Below, piece after piece: positions 9,079 to 17,647 of a DNA stretch of 64,000 bases. Position numbers and translations under genes: made by a program. This DNA is from Paratissierella segnis (lineage in GTDB: Bacteria > Bacillota > Clostridia > Tissierellales > Tissierellaceae): NCBI RefSeq assembly GCF_014385195.1, contig NZ_JACRTG010000020.1, positions 1 to 64,000 of the forward strand, written 5' to 3'. A model generated the notes under the pieces. The model had not been told where the DNA came from and made no database searches. It was given only the letters and a program-made list of their open reading frames with translations. Positions within the stretch are counted from its first letter, which is position 1. The number at the start of each line of letters is the position of its first letter.

Positions 9079-9122
9079 GTTACAGAATTGTTACAAAGTT
9101 ATTACAGTTTTGTTACAATATA
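9079..9122. repeat. four 11-bp TTACA iterons
   Basis: GTTACAGAATT, GTTACAAAGTT, ATTACAGTTTT and GTTACAATATA follow each other without gaps. A spacing of 11 bp places each copy on the same helix face, as in binding arrays for replication initiators or regulators. It lies in the most AT-rich part of the element. Confidence 0.6.
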
Positions 9123-9342
9123 TAGTATACAGTTATTTCCATATACCATATATTGTATATTTAACAGCCGAATTTCTGTAACTGAAATATTACAATATCT
9201 TAACAATTATGTTATCCTATTATTAATATCCTAATTGATAACGCCTATCATTTAGATATTTACTAATACATACCCCTACACCGTATATCCCCACAACCCA
9301 CTAAACAACCCATCTACACACACCATACCCCAACAACCAATC

Positions 9343-10644
9343 CTACTCTACAACCTCAACTGTCCTTCCTTCTTCTGCAATCCTTTCTAACTCTACATCT
9401 ACATTATCTGTTAGTGGTGACTTTTCTATGTAGGTACGTTTACTAATAGCACCATCTGCATACTGTTTAGATAATTGGTCTATTTGTTCAGAGTTGTCAA
9501 TAGGTCTATTATAATTAAATTGAACATCTAAATAGTCCTCATCACTAAACTTAATACCTTTCTTATTAAGCAATACTTCTATCTTATCAAATCTCTCATT
9601 AAATCCATCTCTTAGATATACTTCAAGTTGTTTACAATGATTATCTAAATTTTGATATATCAACTTTAAACTAACCTCACTTACATTGGCTATATTAGTT
9701 TGTCCAAATGCAATAGATGGTACACTTGCAACCATTTGTAATTGCTGAATCAGTGCATCATACAACAGTTTAATACTAGTACTATCAAGATTAGCAACTG
9801 CATACTTAAACTCACCATCGTCTAAATTAAGTACATACCCTATGGCATCTGCTGATACAGTACCTTCTATTCTTTGCCCTGTAGTATAAGCCAATGGATT
9901 AAGTGACAACACTGTAATAGCGTCATCCATTTTATTAATCAAATACTCCAACCTATCCAGTATAGGTCTAATATCTTCTAATATACTTCTACCAAAGTTC
10001 TCACTTTCCTTGTTTTCACCGTTTATATAGTGTATCGGTAGTCCAGTAAGATTAATTGTACTTTCCTCTAATAGATACTTACCACCACGATTAGTAATTT
10101 TATCAACTTTATTATCACTATATATATAATAATAACTGATATTGCTTATTGCATCTGTCCAATGTTCAATAAATCCAACATAATTACCCTCATCATCATA
10201 TATTGGATAGCCATCTTCACTTGCTATAAGTTTGCTTGTAATCTTGCTGCCATTATAATATACATACTCATAGCAATCACCATAGCAATTAAGAGTATCA
10301 ACTATCTTATAATTAGTAAGATTAAATTTACCATGTCTAAATACATTATTATAATGTTTTATCATCTCGTCACTACCAATAATGGAAGTCCTCTTACCCA
10401 TGATATAGGAATTATGAAACTTAATAATGCTCTTTGCAGTTTGTAATATTGTCTTAGCAGTTACTAATTCCTTTTCCTTATACTTTATATCCTCTTTCTC
10501 CAATATTGAGTGTCTACCATTAAGATATACCTTATTATTCAATACCTTAGAGATTCTACTAATATGATGTGCTTGTTGTACTTCCTCTACAAACCAGTAA
10601 GGATTATTATTATAAACTTCACTTATGTATCTATCTAAACTCAT
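9343..10644 (-). CDS. phage portal protein (SPP1 gp6-like)
   Basis: Portal proteins form the dodecameric DNA gate at one capsid vertex and dock the terminase. 433 residues. The pattern fits the SPP1-type family: an N-terminal helical clip, a central beta wing (IYDDEGNYVGFIEHW, about 153-170), the long helical stem after INKMDDAITVLS (about 238), and the SVPSIAFGQTNIANVSEVSLK crown region at about 312. An AAGGGGG ribosome site lies eight bases before the ATG. Its start overlaps the end of the holin gene by 14 bp, so the two are translated from one message. Confidence 0.85.
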   Translation of the reverse strand: MSLDRYISEVYNNNPYWFVEEVQQAHHISRISKVLNNKVYLNGRHSILEKEDIKYKEKELVTAKTILQTAKSIIKFHNSYIMGKRTSIIGSDEMIKHYNNVFRHGKFNLTNYKIVDTLNCYGDCYEYVYYNGSKITSKLIASEDGYPIYDDEGNYVGFIEHWTDAISNISYYYIYSDNKVDKITNRGGKYLLEESTINLTGLPIHYINGENKESENFGRSILEDIRPILDRLEYLINKMDDAITVLSLNPLAYTTGQRIEGTVSADAIGYVLNLDDGEFKYAVANLDSTSIKLLYDALIQQLQMVASVPSIAFGQTNIANVSEVSLKLIYQNLDNHCKQLEVYLRDGFNERFDKIEVLLNKKGIKFSDEDYLDVQFNYNRPIDNSEQIDQLSKQYADGAISKRTYIEKSPLTDNVDVELERIAEEGRTVEVVE

Positions 10645-11050
10645 CTATATTACCCCCTTCTTCACTCTTTAATTGTGCCAATCCATCTTTTAATCTTTCA
10701 GGTATAGGTAGTCCAGTTTTACCGATATTTTCTAATATTGACCAACCTTCATTCCCAATAAAGAAATAGCAAACCACCGTTCTAAAAGTCCATTCAATGC
10801 CAACTAATCTATCAAGTAGCACTCCGACTATTAATGCTATAAGTATCAATACCTTCTTTAAAATACCTTTAAATCCAATTCGACTATCTACTTCACCATT
10901 TATATAAGCCACAATTACACCAGTTACATAATCAATAATCATAAATGCAACCAATACTTGGATTGCTATATCCCAACTACCAAATAACCATGTTATATAT
11001 ATTCCTAAAGTTGCAATAATGGTATTAAATATTGTTCTTGTATTGTTCAT
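10631..11050 (-). CDS. phage holin family protein
   Basis: 139 residues with three or four membrane helices (about 8-25, 28-50, 68-85) and a charged C terminus. The YVTGVIVAYINGE block at about 41 is the signature of the toxin-secretion/phage-lysis holin family (PF05105 type). Holins permeabilise the membrane at lysis. No endolysin gene is found in the element. The position between large terminase and portal is unusual for a holin. GAGGTGAT precedes the ATG. Confidence 0.8.
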   Translation of the reverse strand: MNNTRTIFNTIIATLGIYITWLFGSWDIAIQVLVAFMIIDYVTGVIVAYINGEVDSRIGFKGILKKVLILIALIVGVLLDRLVGIEWTFRTVVCYFFIGNEGWSILENIGKTGLPIPERLKDGLAQLKSEEGGNIDEFR

Positions 11051-11062
11051 ACTATCACCTCA

Positions 11063-12616
11063 CTATATATACCAAATTCCTCTATCAAGTCCAACCAATG
11101 CCATCGCAGTAGCCATTACAGTATCATCATGTCGCCCTTTAATTGCACCCATCTTATCACCATCAATCTTAAATACTTTCATCTCTTCCAATAAGGTCTT
11201 ACTATTTATAACTATTTGCCCTTCCTCAAACTTTTCTCTAAATCCGTTAATCATCATTGGTTTAGTGGTGCTATTGGTTACATAGCCGACTTTCTTCTTT
11301 GCCCTACCTCTAGCATCATATTCTTTGTGCATATGCATATTTCTATATTTATAATCAAACCTCAACTTAGAAACAACTGTATGCCCTGCACTTGCTTTTT
11401 CAATGACTAAATAGCCATAGTTATAATAAAGTCCCAAATAATAAACTACTTCTGCAAATAAGTGTGGTGCTATTTTGTTATTTCTGAACTCTGCAACTTG
11501 GATTCCTTCCTCTGAAAACACTTCAAGTACACTTGCATCTTGTCCGACGCCCTCGGCAGAATCCACACCCAAAAAATACTTAGTATCAGGTTTAACTTTT
11601 TCCCAAATAAATAAGGAACTATTAATGTATTGTTTAAGTACATTGTTAAGTTCCTTTAAATCGTTTCTATTAAGATGTTTAGGTAAATACCTTTCACGTT
11701 CATCAATCTTTTTACTGTCAAATACAGAATTACCAGTGGTGATAAATGCTTGAATATCTGTTGAAGGGTACTCTTGATAAAAGTTGTTTAATCCTTTATC
11801 TCCACCCCCTGCATTTGCAATCTTTAACCTTCTCCATGTTAATTGCTCTATGGTAGCACCTTTACTATGTAAATCTAATTCTTCACTGTCTAATTCACCT
11901 ACAGTTAATACTTTACCATTATTTCTTGCTTTCCAAATCTCTACTGCATTTGTATAATCATCAGCAAACATAGTTTTATTATCATACCAGTTAGCAAAGT
12001 AAGGTTTATACATATTCTCACCATTCTTTGCCTTCTGCCACAACTCACTAAAATAATTAAAGCCATTTGCAGTAGATTCAAGTACAATTTTACCATCAGG
12101 TACAAGTGCTTGTTCAATAGCAAGTAACTGTTTAGGTAATGTATCTTTCATAAAAGCCACTTCTGATAAGTGACAAAACTTTAAAGTTAGTCCCCTGGCA
12201 ACATCTTTATTACCACAAGTCGAAACAATAATACGTGATCCGTTTTTAAATTTTAATTCCTTTTTATTGTTATTAATAAGTTCAGGTCTTATCACATCAG
12301 GTATAGTATAATACATCTGTTTCAATTTCTCGAAAATTCCAGTAGCACTATCAATACTATAACTCATTAATAAGCAAGTGCTATTAGATTGTGTAGTTGC
12401 AATCCACAAGGAATAAGCCAACATTAATACAGAAAACCCTAATTGTCTTGATTTTAAAATGATATTATACTTATCCATACTACCTAAAAAATCATCTTGC
12501 AACTCATTCAATTTAAACGGTACTAAATTACCACGCTTGTCGACTATATGTAAAAAGTTCTCTATCCATAACTTAGGATTATTAAGTATCTTTTTTAATT
12601 TTTCCTCGTTAGTCAT
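11063..12616 (-). CDS. phage terminase large subunit
   Basis: ATPase-nuclease motor that packages DNA into the capsid. 517 residues. The deviant Walker A KSRQLGFS is at 55-62, Walker B with catalytic Glu (FCHLSEVA) at about 147-154, and the RNase H-like nuclease has its first acidic residue in FLGVDSAEGVGQDAS (about 342) and the closing HDDTVMA near residue 498. All key residues are present, so it looks active. The ATG at 12616 follows AGAAGG; the frame extends to a GTG inside the small terminase gene. It is followed by the holin and portal genes. Confidence 0.9.
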   Translation of the reverse strand: MTNEEKLKKILNNPKLWIENFLHIVDKRGNLVPFKLNELQDDFLGSMDKYNIILKSRQLGFSVLMLAYSLWIATTQSNSTCLLMSYSIDSATGIFEKLKQMYYTIPDVIRPELINNNKKELKFKNGSRIIVSTCGNKDVARGLTLKFCHLSEVAFMKDTLPKQLLAIEQALVPDGKIVLESTANGFNYFSELWQKAKNGENMYKPYFANWYDNKTMFADDYTNAVEIWKARNNGKVLTVGELDSEELDLHSKGATIEQLTWRRLKIANAGGGDKGLNNFYQEYPSTDIQAFITTGNSVFDSKKIDERERYLPKHLNRNDLKELNNVLKQYINSSLFIWEKVKPDTKYFLGVDSAEGVGQDASVLEVFSEEGIQVAEFRNNKIAPHLFAEVVYYLGLYYNYGYLVIEKASAGHTVVSKLRFDYKYRNMHMHKEYDARGRAKKKVGYVTNSTTKPMMINGFREKFEEGQIVINSKTLLEEMKVFKIDGDKMGAIKGRHDDTVMATAMALVGLDRGIWYI

Positions 12617-12623
12617 AACCCTT

Positions 12624-13025
12624 CTACTCATCATCATCAACTTCTTCACCTAAATCAATACCACTCAATAAATTATCAAGTTCGCTTGTCTTATCACTTG
12701 CAAAGAAGTCCTTACTAAAGTCCATCAAATATTTAGCCGACTGTACATCACCATTTAATGCTTGTTGATACATTTTATCATAGATATTTTTCATCTTTTC
12801 AGAGTGCTGCAACTTCATATAATACTTAATCCCTTTTTGGATTCCCTCATCAAGTAACCAATTTTCCTCTGCATATTTATAATCCATATTCTTATAATTG
12901 TTCTTGCTTGTAAATTCCTCCCATGTTTCCCTTTTGTCTTTGTCACTACAAAACCAAACAACAAACATTGAGTATCGTCTAGTACCTGTTAATTCATCTA
13001 GTGTAGTCATTAATGTTTTAGCCAT
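12624..13025 (-). CDS. probable terminase small subunit
   Basis: 133 residues, helical. Context is the main argument: it ends 8 bases before the large subunit and starts with a 1-base TAATG overlap with the preceding gene. The central QQALNGDVQSAKYLMDFSKD block (about 88-107) and an acidic C-terminal tail resemble small terminases that recognise packaging sites. A satellite-specific small terminase would let the element redirect packaging to its own DNA. I recognise the family only by pattern. Confidence 0.65.
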   Translation of the reverse strand: MAKTLMTTLDELTGTRRYSMFVVWFCSDKDKRETWEEFTSKNNYKNMDYKYAEENWLLDEGIQKGIKYYMKLQHSEKMKNIYDKMYQQALNGDVQSAKYLMDFSKDFFASDKTSELDNLLSGIDLGEEVDDDE

Positions 13026-13405
13026 TATCTATCACCACCCAATTTATGAATAGTACTTTTTATATCCTCAACATTCTTCTGCATTTCAATCAACAATTCA
13101 CTCATGGACATTTGAGAAATTCTCTGTTCTTCTTGCTCTGTCAATGTATATTTAACCAAACTTTTTATTTCTGCAAGTTGATTATTCATATTCTCATAAT
13201 GAATTTTACTTTCTTCTCTATATTTCTTGCTTTTTTCCTTTAAATTGTGTATTTCTTTTCTTAAGTCATTTGAATCTAATTTAAAATCTTGCAACACTTC
13301 TTTGATTTCATCCATTACTTCAAGTGTTTTACCACTTTCTTCCTCAACCTCATAAATATCCATTCTCTTTTTTTGTAATTCGATTGTCTTTACTAAACTT
13401 TCCAT
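13025..13405 (-). CDS. coiled-coil protein of unknown function
   Basis: 126 residues starting MESLVKTIELQ. It is very rich in Glu and Lys with heptads from about residue 15 to 90, so a long coiled coil is expected. I do not recognise a family. The start at 13405 follows AGAAAGGGGA; the frame is open upstream into the primase gene without a ribosome site. It is translationally coupled to the small terminase gene downstream. Confidence 0.65.
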   Translation of the reverse strand: MESLVKTIELQKKRMDIYEVEEESGKTLEVMDEIKEVLQDFKLDSNDLRKEIHNLKEKSKKYREESKIHYENMNNQLAEIKSLVKYTLTEQEEQRISQMSMSELLIEMQKNVEDIKSTIHKLGGDR

Positions 13406-13421
13406 TATAAAATCCCCTTTC

Positions 13422-15290
13422 TTAGTTGTTTTTTTGCAATAAAAAAGGATAGCCCTCATTGGTTATCCCTAAATCTTTTTTTATTTGTTTGTTGGCTCTT
13501 ACTCTATGTAAATCATAATTATCTAAAATCTCTTGTAAACTTCTTTTAAATTGTGTTTGTGCAAAGGTCTTACTATATTTATCTTGTAATACTCCAATTA
13601 CATCTTTTTCTATTGCATAGCCCTTATCATTAATCATATTTATTATAATAATTGCTATCTCGTTTGTTCTTTCATCACTTGCCTTAGAAGTTGTCCTATT
13701 AATTTCCCTACCATCTTTAGTAGTTATTTTCTTGTATTGTGGATAGAGATCATCAGCAACTTCCTTTCCCTCTACCCTAAAAAACATTTCTCTACTTACA
13801 CCCTTCATAGTATAATTATTATCTTTCCACCTAACACCCTGTTCTTCTATTTCACGATATAAATTATATGTGTATGAAGGTATGGAAAAGTAGTTTATTC
13901 GTTTATAATTTTCATTCTTTTCCTTTGCGTTAATATGTTTTGACTTGTCCAATAAACTTTCAGGTATTTCTACATCATCAAGTTTATTCAATAATTTATG
14001 ATATGCTAAAACAACCAACTTGTCCGATATTTTACCCAATGAATTAGGACTAATATTTAATTTATTTGCTATATAACTCCTACTTGCAAAGAAAACAACA
14101 TTTCCATCATCATCAGTTAATTTTTCATTATAGATATTATCTAATGCGATTAAGTGCATTTGCTCTAAATATTTTAGGATTCTTTTATTGTTTTTATATG
14201 CTTGTGGACAATTACTTTCTAATTCTCCATTATGTATTGCCTTTAGATTTTCTATTAATATTTCCTTTTGTTCTTTTTGCCAATCAGTTTCCATTATTTG
14301 CAAATTATATAAATCCTTAATGAATTTATATGTCTTAGGTCTACTTTTAAAATTACCTAATCTTTCAATGATGCCTATAATATTATATGATACTCCACAA
14401 CTATTACTATTACATTTATAGATATAGTTACCAGTATCTTCATCATTAAATATACTTGCTGAAGGACTATTGTCATTATGAAATATACAATTAAAACTTC
14501 TAGGATTATCTATACCTAATAATTCAGGTAGGTCTATTTTAAATATATAATCTAAGAATTGTTGTTGTGTTTCAAATATTAAAGTATCATTATTTATATT
14601 TAATATAGTTTTAAGGTATATAATATTATGCTCTCTAATTGCTTGTATATTGTAATTCATATCTTTATTATCAGTAGGAGGGTTTTTGGGGTACCTAATA
14701 TAATTAATATTATATATATTATCTTTATTAGGTACCCCTTTTCTCTCCAACCTATTATCATACATCATATCAGTATATTTTGTCAATATATCATCAATAA
14801 AAACTACATTATCATAATTCTCATATATCAATTCCTTACCACCAAAGAATAATCTACCTAAATGGAATGTTTGTTTATCTGCCTTGGTAAATAATCCTTT
14901 AAATATAGATATAATATTATTCATAGTTTCTATATCAGTTACCTCTTTATCTAGTACAAATACCAATCTAAACTTATGATGATTTTTAGTATGACTAAAT
15001 GAAGTATAGCCAAATGAAGGTAATATATTTAATTCCTTACATCTATTCAATTCTTCATCTATGGTAGTATCTTTATCAAAGTCAAGTGCTATTATTTGTT
15101 GACTTATCCAATCATCATTGCTCTTCCCATTTAAAAAAGCAGGTCTAAAACTACAACCTACTACTAATTCTTTTGCTAAATCTTTAATTGTAATATCTGT
15201 TGCCTTTAATCTATTTTGTATAGCCCCTACTTCGGCTCCAGTAGGTTTATTATTGTAGTAGGTCTTATCTACCATACATTTTATATTCAT
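13422..15290 (-). CDS. primase: AEP domain plus CHC2-type zinc finger
   Basis: 622 residues, probably the replication protein of the element. The N-terminal archaeo-eukaryotic primase motifs are ALDFDKD (Asp70, Asp72), FSHTKNHHKFRLVF (His100) and the FHLGRLF region at about 142. A DnaG-like zinc finger follows with Cys268, His271, Cys293 and Cys298. The C-terminal third (after about 370) looks like winged-helix DNA-binding segments (RSYIANKLNISPNSLGKIS). No helicase motif is present, so it must recruit a host helicase. The ATG at 15290 lies ten bases after AAGGGGA. Confidence 0.7.
   Translation of the reverse strand: MNIKCMVDKTYYNNKPTGAEVGAIQNRLKATDITIKDLAKELVVGCSFRPAFLNGKSNDDWISQQIIALDFDKDTTIDEELNRCKELNILPSFGYTSFSHTKNHHKFRLVFVLDKEVTDIETMNNIISIFKGLFTKADKQTFHLGRLFFGGKELIYENYDNVVFIDDILTKYTDMMYDNRLERKGVPNKDNIYNINYIRYPKNPPTDNKDMNYNIQAIREHNIIYLKTILNINNDTLIFETQQQFLDYIFKIDLPELLGIDNPRSFNCIFHNDNSPSASIFNDEDTGNYIYKCNSNSCGVSYNIIGIIERLGNFKSRPKTYKFIKDLYNLQIMETDWQKEQKEILIENLKAIHNGELESNCPQAYKNNKRILKYLEQMHLIALDNIYNEKLTDDDGNVVFFASRSYIANKLNISPNSLGKISDKLVVLAYHKLLNKLDDVEIPESLLDKSKHINAKEKNENYKRINYFSIPSYTYNLYREIEEQGVRWKDNNYTMKGVSREMFFRVEGKEVADDLYPQYKKITTKDGREINRTTSKASDERTNEIAIIIINMINDKGYAIEKDVIGVLQDKYSKTFAQTQFKRSLQEILDNYDLHRVRANKQIKKDLGITNEGYPFLLQKNN
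13441..13468 (-). terminator. terminator inside the 3' end of the primase gene
   Basis: An 8-bp stem (GGATAGCC / GGTTATCC with one G-T pair) and a 6-base loop, followed on the minus strand by six U. The primase stop lies about 20 bases beyond the U-run, so the last codons are encoded past the hairpin. It may separate replication from packaging transcripts. Confidence 0.55.
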
Positions 15291-15312
15291 ATGTTTTATT
15301 CCCCTTTTTTTA

Positions 15313-15492
15313 TTATTTTTTATCTGCATTATAATTCTTAATTTTTTCAAATAATCCTTCCTCATTTAAGAAAACAAATATACTAGCATTTTCCTTATCC
15401 CTATTAGGTTTAATATCAATTATCTTATATCTTAGTTTTAGTAAGTGTCTTGCAAGTGCAGGATCAAATACAGTAATATAATCTTTTAGCAT
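15313..15492 (-). CDS. DUF5659-like small protein
   Basis: 59 residues, MLKDYITVFDPALARHLLKL and onward, ending in DKK. The pattern (phage protein with FxPxLAxxLLxxxYKIIDIKPNR, then an IFVFxxEE strand) matches the small DUF5659 family found in phage and mobile elements of Clostridia and Bacilli. The function is unknown. AGAAAGGGGAG precedes the ATG. It sits between the DHH-like gene and the primase in one operon. Confidence 0.65.
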   Translation of the reverse strand: MLKDYITVFDPALARHLLKLRYKIIDIKPNRDKENASIFVFLNEEGLFEKIKNYNADKK

Positions 15493-15507
15493 AATAACTC
15501 CCCTTTC

Positions 15508-16326
15508 TTAATTTTTTACAGTTGAATATACAAAACTGTTTTTATATGTAAATGCAATACTAAAGGCATCTAATGGTTGAGTAAAATTATGATTACTTTT
15601 AGGTATATATTGAGTTTGTTCGTTGAAGTTTGCCAATAATTCAAAACTATCTGTAGGAAGATTTATAGGCATTAAAAAAACCTCGCTTAATTCTGCAAGG
15701 TTTATGTTAGTATGTAAAAATCCTTTTTTAATTGTAATTGGTGCTTTTAGATTATATTTAATATTAAGTAAATCAAAGTCATTCTTTGAATATTTCTCGG
15801 TCAATTCAACCAGTTGTGGAAATTCTAATATTTCTTCCATGTAATATGTACCAGTGTCCTTAAAACTCGTATAGAAAGGTAAATAAGATGAATCTATACA
15901 CATTAATATCATAAGTGCTTCTTCACTGAATTGTGATATGTCATAATCATAATAGGACAATATTTGTAGTACGGTGCTGCCACAATATTTAGATGTATAA
16001 TTATCTCTACTAATTCGATTTACAATATTAAGATTAGCACTATTTATATTAAATTTATCATCTTTACTTAGCATGGCTACATGATTGTCCCATGTTTTCC
16101 CTTTAGTTAATGAAATATCTACACCTATTAAACTACCAGCAGTATGTTTATGTCCTTGAATTTTACCAATAGTATCAAATTTGTAGAAGTGACTAATTTC
16201 ATATCCTTTTATTTGTTTTAGAAATATACAACTCAATAAAGAATCTAGGTCATTGCTCAAACATAAAGTATAAACCTCACCTAAATCACACCAACTTGGA
16301 AATTTCTCTTTTATATCTTTTTTCAT
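15508..16326 (-). CDS. DHH-like phosphoesterase, diverged
   Basis: 272 residues. The order of motifs resembles the DHH (RecJ/NrnA) family: LSNDLDSLLSCIFL near residue 24 in place of the D-x-D-G metal motif, GVDIS near 69, TWDNHVAML near 78 in place of DHH, and CIDSSYLPF near 144 in place of the last Asp-containing motif. This suggests a nuclease or nucleotide phosphodiesterase, possibly altered in activity because DHH reads DNH. There is no C-terminal DHHA1 domain that I can see. It is next to the primase, which favours a nucleic-acid role. The assignment is an inference from short motifs. Confidence 0.45.
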   Translation of the reverse strand: MKKDIKEKFPSWCDLGEVYTLCLSNDLDSLLSCIFLKQIKGYEISHFYKFDTIGKIQGHKHTAGSLIGVDISLTKGKTWDNHVAMLSKDDKFNINSANLNIVNRISRDNYTSKYCGSTVLQILSYYDYDISQFSEEALMILMCIDSSYLPFYTSFKDTGTYYMEEILEFPQLVELTEKYSKNDFDLLNIKYNLKAPITIKKGFLHTNINLAELSEVFLMPINLPTDSFELLANFNEQTQYIPKSNHNFTQPLDAFSIAFTYKNSFVYSTVKN

Positions 16327-16402
16327 AAACTACGATTATGTGGTATAGCGATAATCTAAATATCTTCCACTATCTTTCTCCCCTTTTTATTAGAATTTTT
16401 TA

Positions 16403-16624
16403 TTACTTATTTGCCTTTTTTTCTAATCTTTTATCTCTAATCTTCTTTGCCTCATCAGAATTAAGATATTTTAACCATTTATCGTATTTATCTTTTGGTA
16501 TGTCCCTATGTTCATTTTCAAGCATGGATATGTAATTGACCTTTACACCTAAATGGTCTGCTATCTCTTGTTGCGTCATGTTCTTTAATATCCTCATTCG
16601 TTTTAACTGGCTACCTCTCAACAT
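16403..16624 (-). CDS. XRE-family HTH regulator
   Basis: 73 residues. A helix-turn-helix runs from about residue 7 to 40 (TQQEIADHLGVKVNYISMLE), the classic Cro/CI type. The C terminus is basic. AGGAGG precedes the ATG. It stands between the capsid gene and the replication block and may control the switch of the downstream operon. Confidence 0.85.
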   Translation of the reverse strand: MLRGSQLKRMRILKNMTQQEIADHLGVKVNYISMLENEHRDIPKDKYDKWLKYLNSDEAKKIRDKRLEKKANK

Positions 16625-16681
16625 TTTCTATTACCTCCTAATAATTGTTATGTTTATTAAACCTCACAATAAAAAAAATAT

Positions 16682-16705
16682 AAAAGGAAGGGTATTATCC
16701 CTCCC
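16682..16705 (-). terminator. terminator after the capsid gene
   Basis: Stem GGGAGGG/CCCTTCC on the minus strand with a TAATA-type loop, followed by a U-rich tract. Confidence 0.65.
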
Positions 16706-16714
16706 ATAAATTAA

Positions 16715-17542
16715 CTATGCAGTAAATTTAAGTACAACAACTCCATCGTCTTTAACCAAAGCAGTAGCATATATTGCATCAGCAACAACATCAGTTGCTT
16801 TTAATTTTGCTTCTCTCTCTAATTCAACATCTAAATCCTTGGCAAACATATAACCTAATGCTCCAACTTTGACGATTAAAGTTATACAAGTTTGAGTTGC
16901 ATCGTCAAAAGTTTCTTTATCAGAAATATATACAGGTATTCCTCTATAGGATCCTAATAAACCGTTTCTTATAAGTCCATTTCCTTGTGCAGTAGTAGTG
17001 TTATTTGCATCTGTAAACTCTGGCATTGCATAGAATGAAGGAATTAATAGAGAGTTAATTACTATTCCTGCAAATTCCTCAATATCCCTTTCATCTCCAA
17101 AGTTCAACATTGCAGTTTCAATTTCTGCACTTGTTATTTTCTTACCATCTGCTACAGGTGCTTGAAAAGGTGCTAATTTTGCATTTGCTAATAGGTCACT
17201 GTCAATCTTTCTAGCCATTACCATAGCAGTTTGTGTTGCTCCCTCGTCAATTTGATTTCCTAAAGATGTAAGATTTTCAGAATCATAAACTCTTACTGCC
17301 TTACCAATTTGTTTTACTTTTACAGTTTGTTCAGTTGATTGTAATTCTTCTGTTTCAAGTGGAGTGCCTTTAGTCATTTCACTTGCGTCACCTATTAGTG
17401 ACCATTTAGGGAAAGATATTGTGTCACCTCTACCTACGTTTTCTAACTTTCCTAAATCAGTAGCAAGGTTTAGAACCTTAACTTTACCTTCAAATTTTTC
17501 TCTTACCATATCTGCGTAAATCGTCGCTTTAATAAAACTCAT
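16715..17542 (-). CDS. phage major capsid protein
   Basis: 275 residues, HK97-fold type of the group found beside DUF4355 scaffold proteins. Typical features are the N-terminal FEGKVKVLNLATDL and GRGDTISFPKW blocks (about 14-50), the AMVMARKIDSDLLANA spine helix (about 105), and the GSYRGIPVYISD strand (about 203) that is well conserved in this coat family. The start at 17542 is used because AGAAAGGAATGAT precedes it; the ATG at 17551 overlaps that ribosome site. No N-terminal pro-domain is seen, which agrees with the lack of a protease gene. Confidence 0.85.
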   Translation of the reverse strand: MSFIKATIYADMVREKFEGKVKVLNLATDLGKLENVGRGDTISFPKWSLIGDASEMTKGTPLETEELQSTEQTVKVKQIGKAVRVYDSENLTSLGNQIDEGATQTAMVMARKIDSDLLANAKLAPFQAPVADGKKITSAEIETAMLNFGDERDIEEFAGIVINSLLIPSFYAMPEFTDANNTTTAQGNGLIRNGLLGSYRGIPVYISDKETFDDATQTCITLIVKVGALGYMFAKDLDVELEREAKLKATDVVADAIYATALVKDDGVVVLKFTA

Positions 17543-17572
17543 ATGTATCATTCCTTTCTAAATTTTTGCACT

Positions 17573-17602
17573 AAAAAAGGACAGTGCTTAATTGCACTGC
17601 CC
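17573..17602 (-). terminator. terminator between scaffold and capsid genes
   Basis: GGGCAGTGC and GCACTGTCC arms followed by six U on the minus strand. A second stem (CAAGACA/TGTCTTG, 17616-17640) lies just upstream. An attenuator here would make capsid output depend on read-through. Confidence 0.6.
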
Positions 17603-17647
17603 AAATCTATGTAAACAAGACAACTCTATCAAGTGTCTTGATTATAT

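Larger units (their letters stand above)
8509..9342. other. 834-bp non-coding gap in the element
   Basis: No convincing gene on either strand. From right to left it holds a cluster of C-tracts at 9273-9331 just past the portal stop, an extremely AT-rich segment (about 8930-9260) with TTACA iterons at 9079-9122 and the repeat TTACAGTTATTTCCAT-like blocks at 9029-9044 and 9131-9146, a GGGGT/ACCCC hairpin near 8796-8816, and a minus-strand promoter candidate at 8705-8733. It could be a replication origin or a packaging site. Confidence 0.6.
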
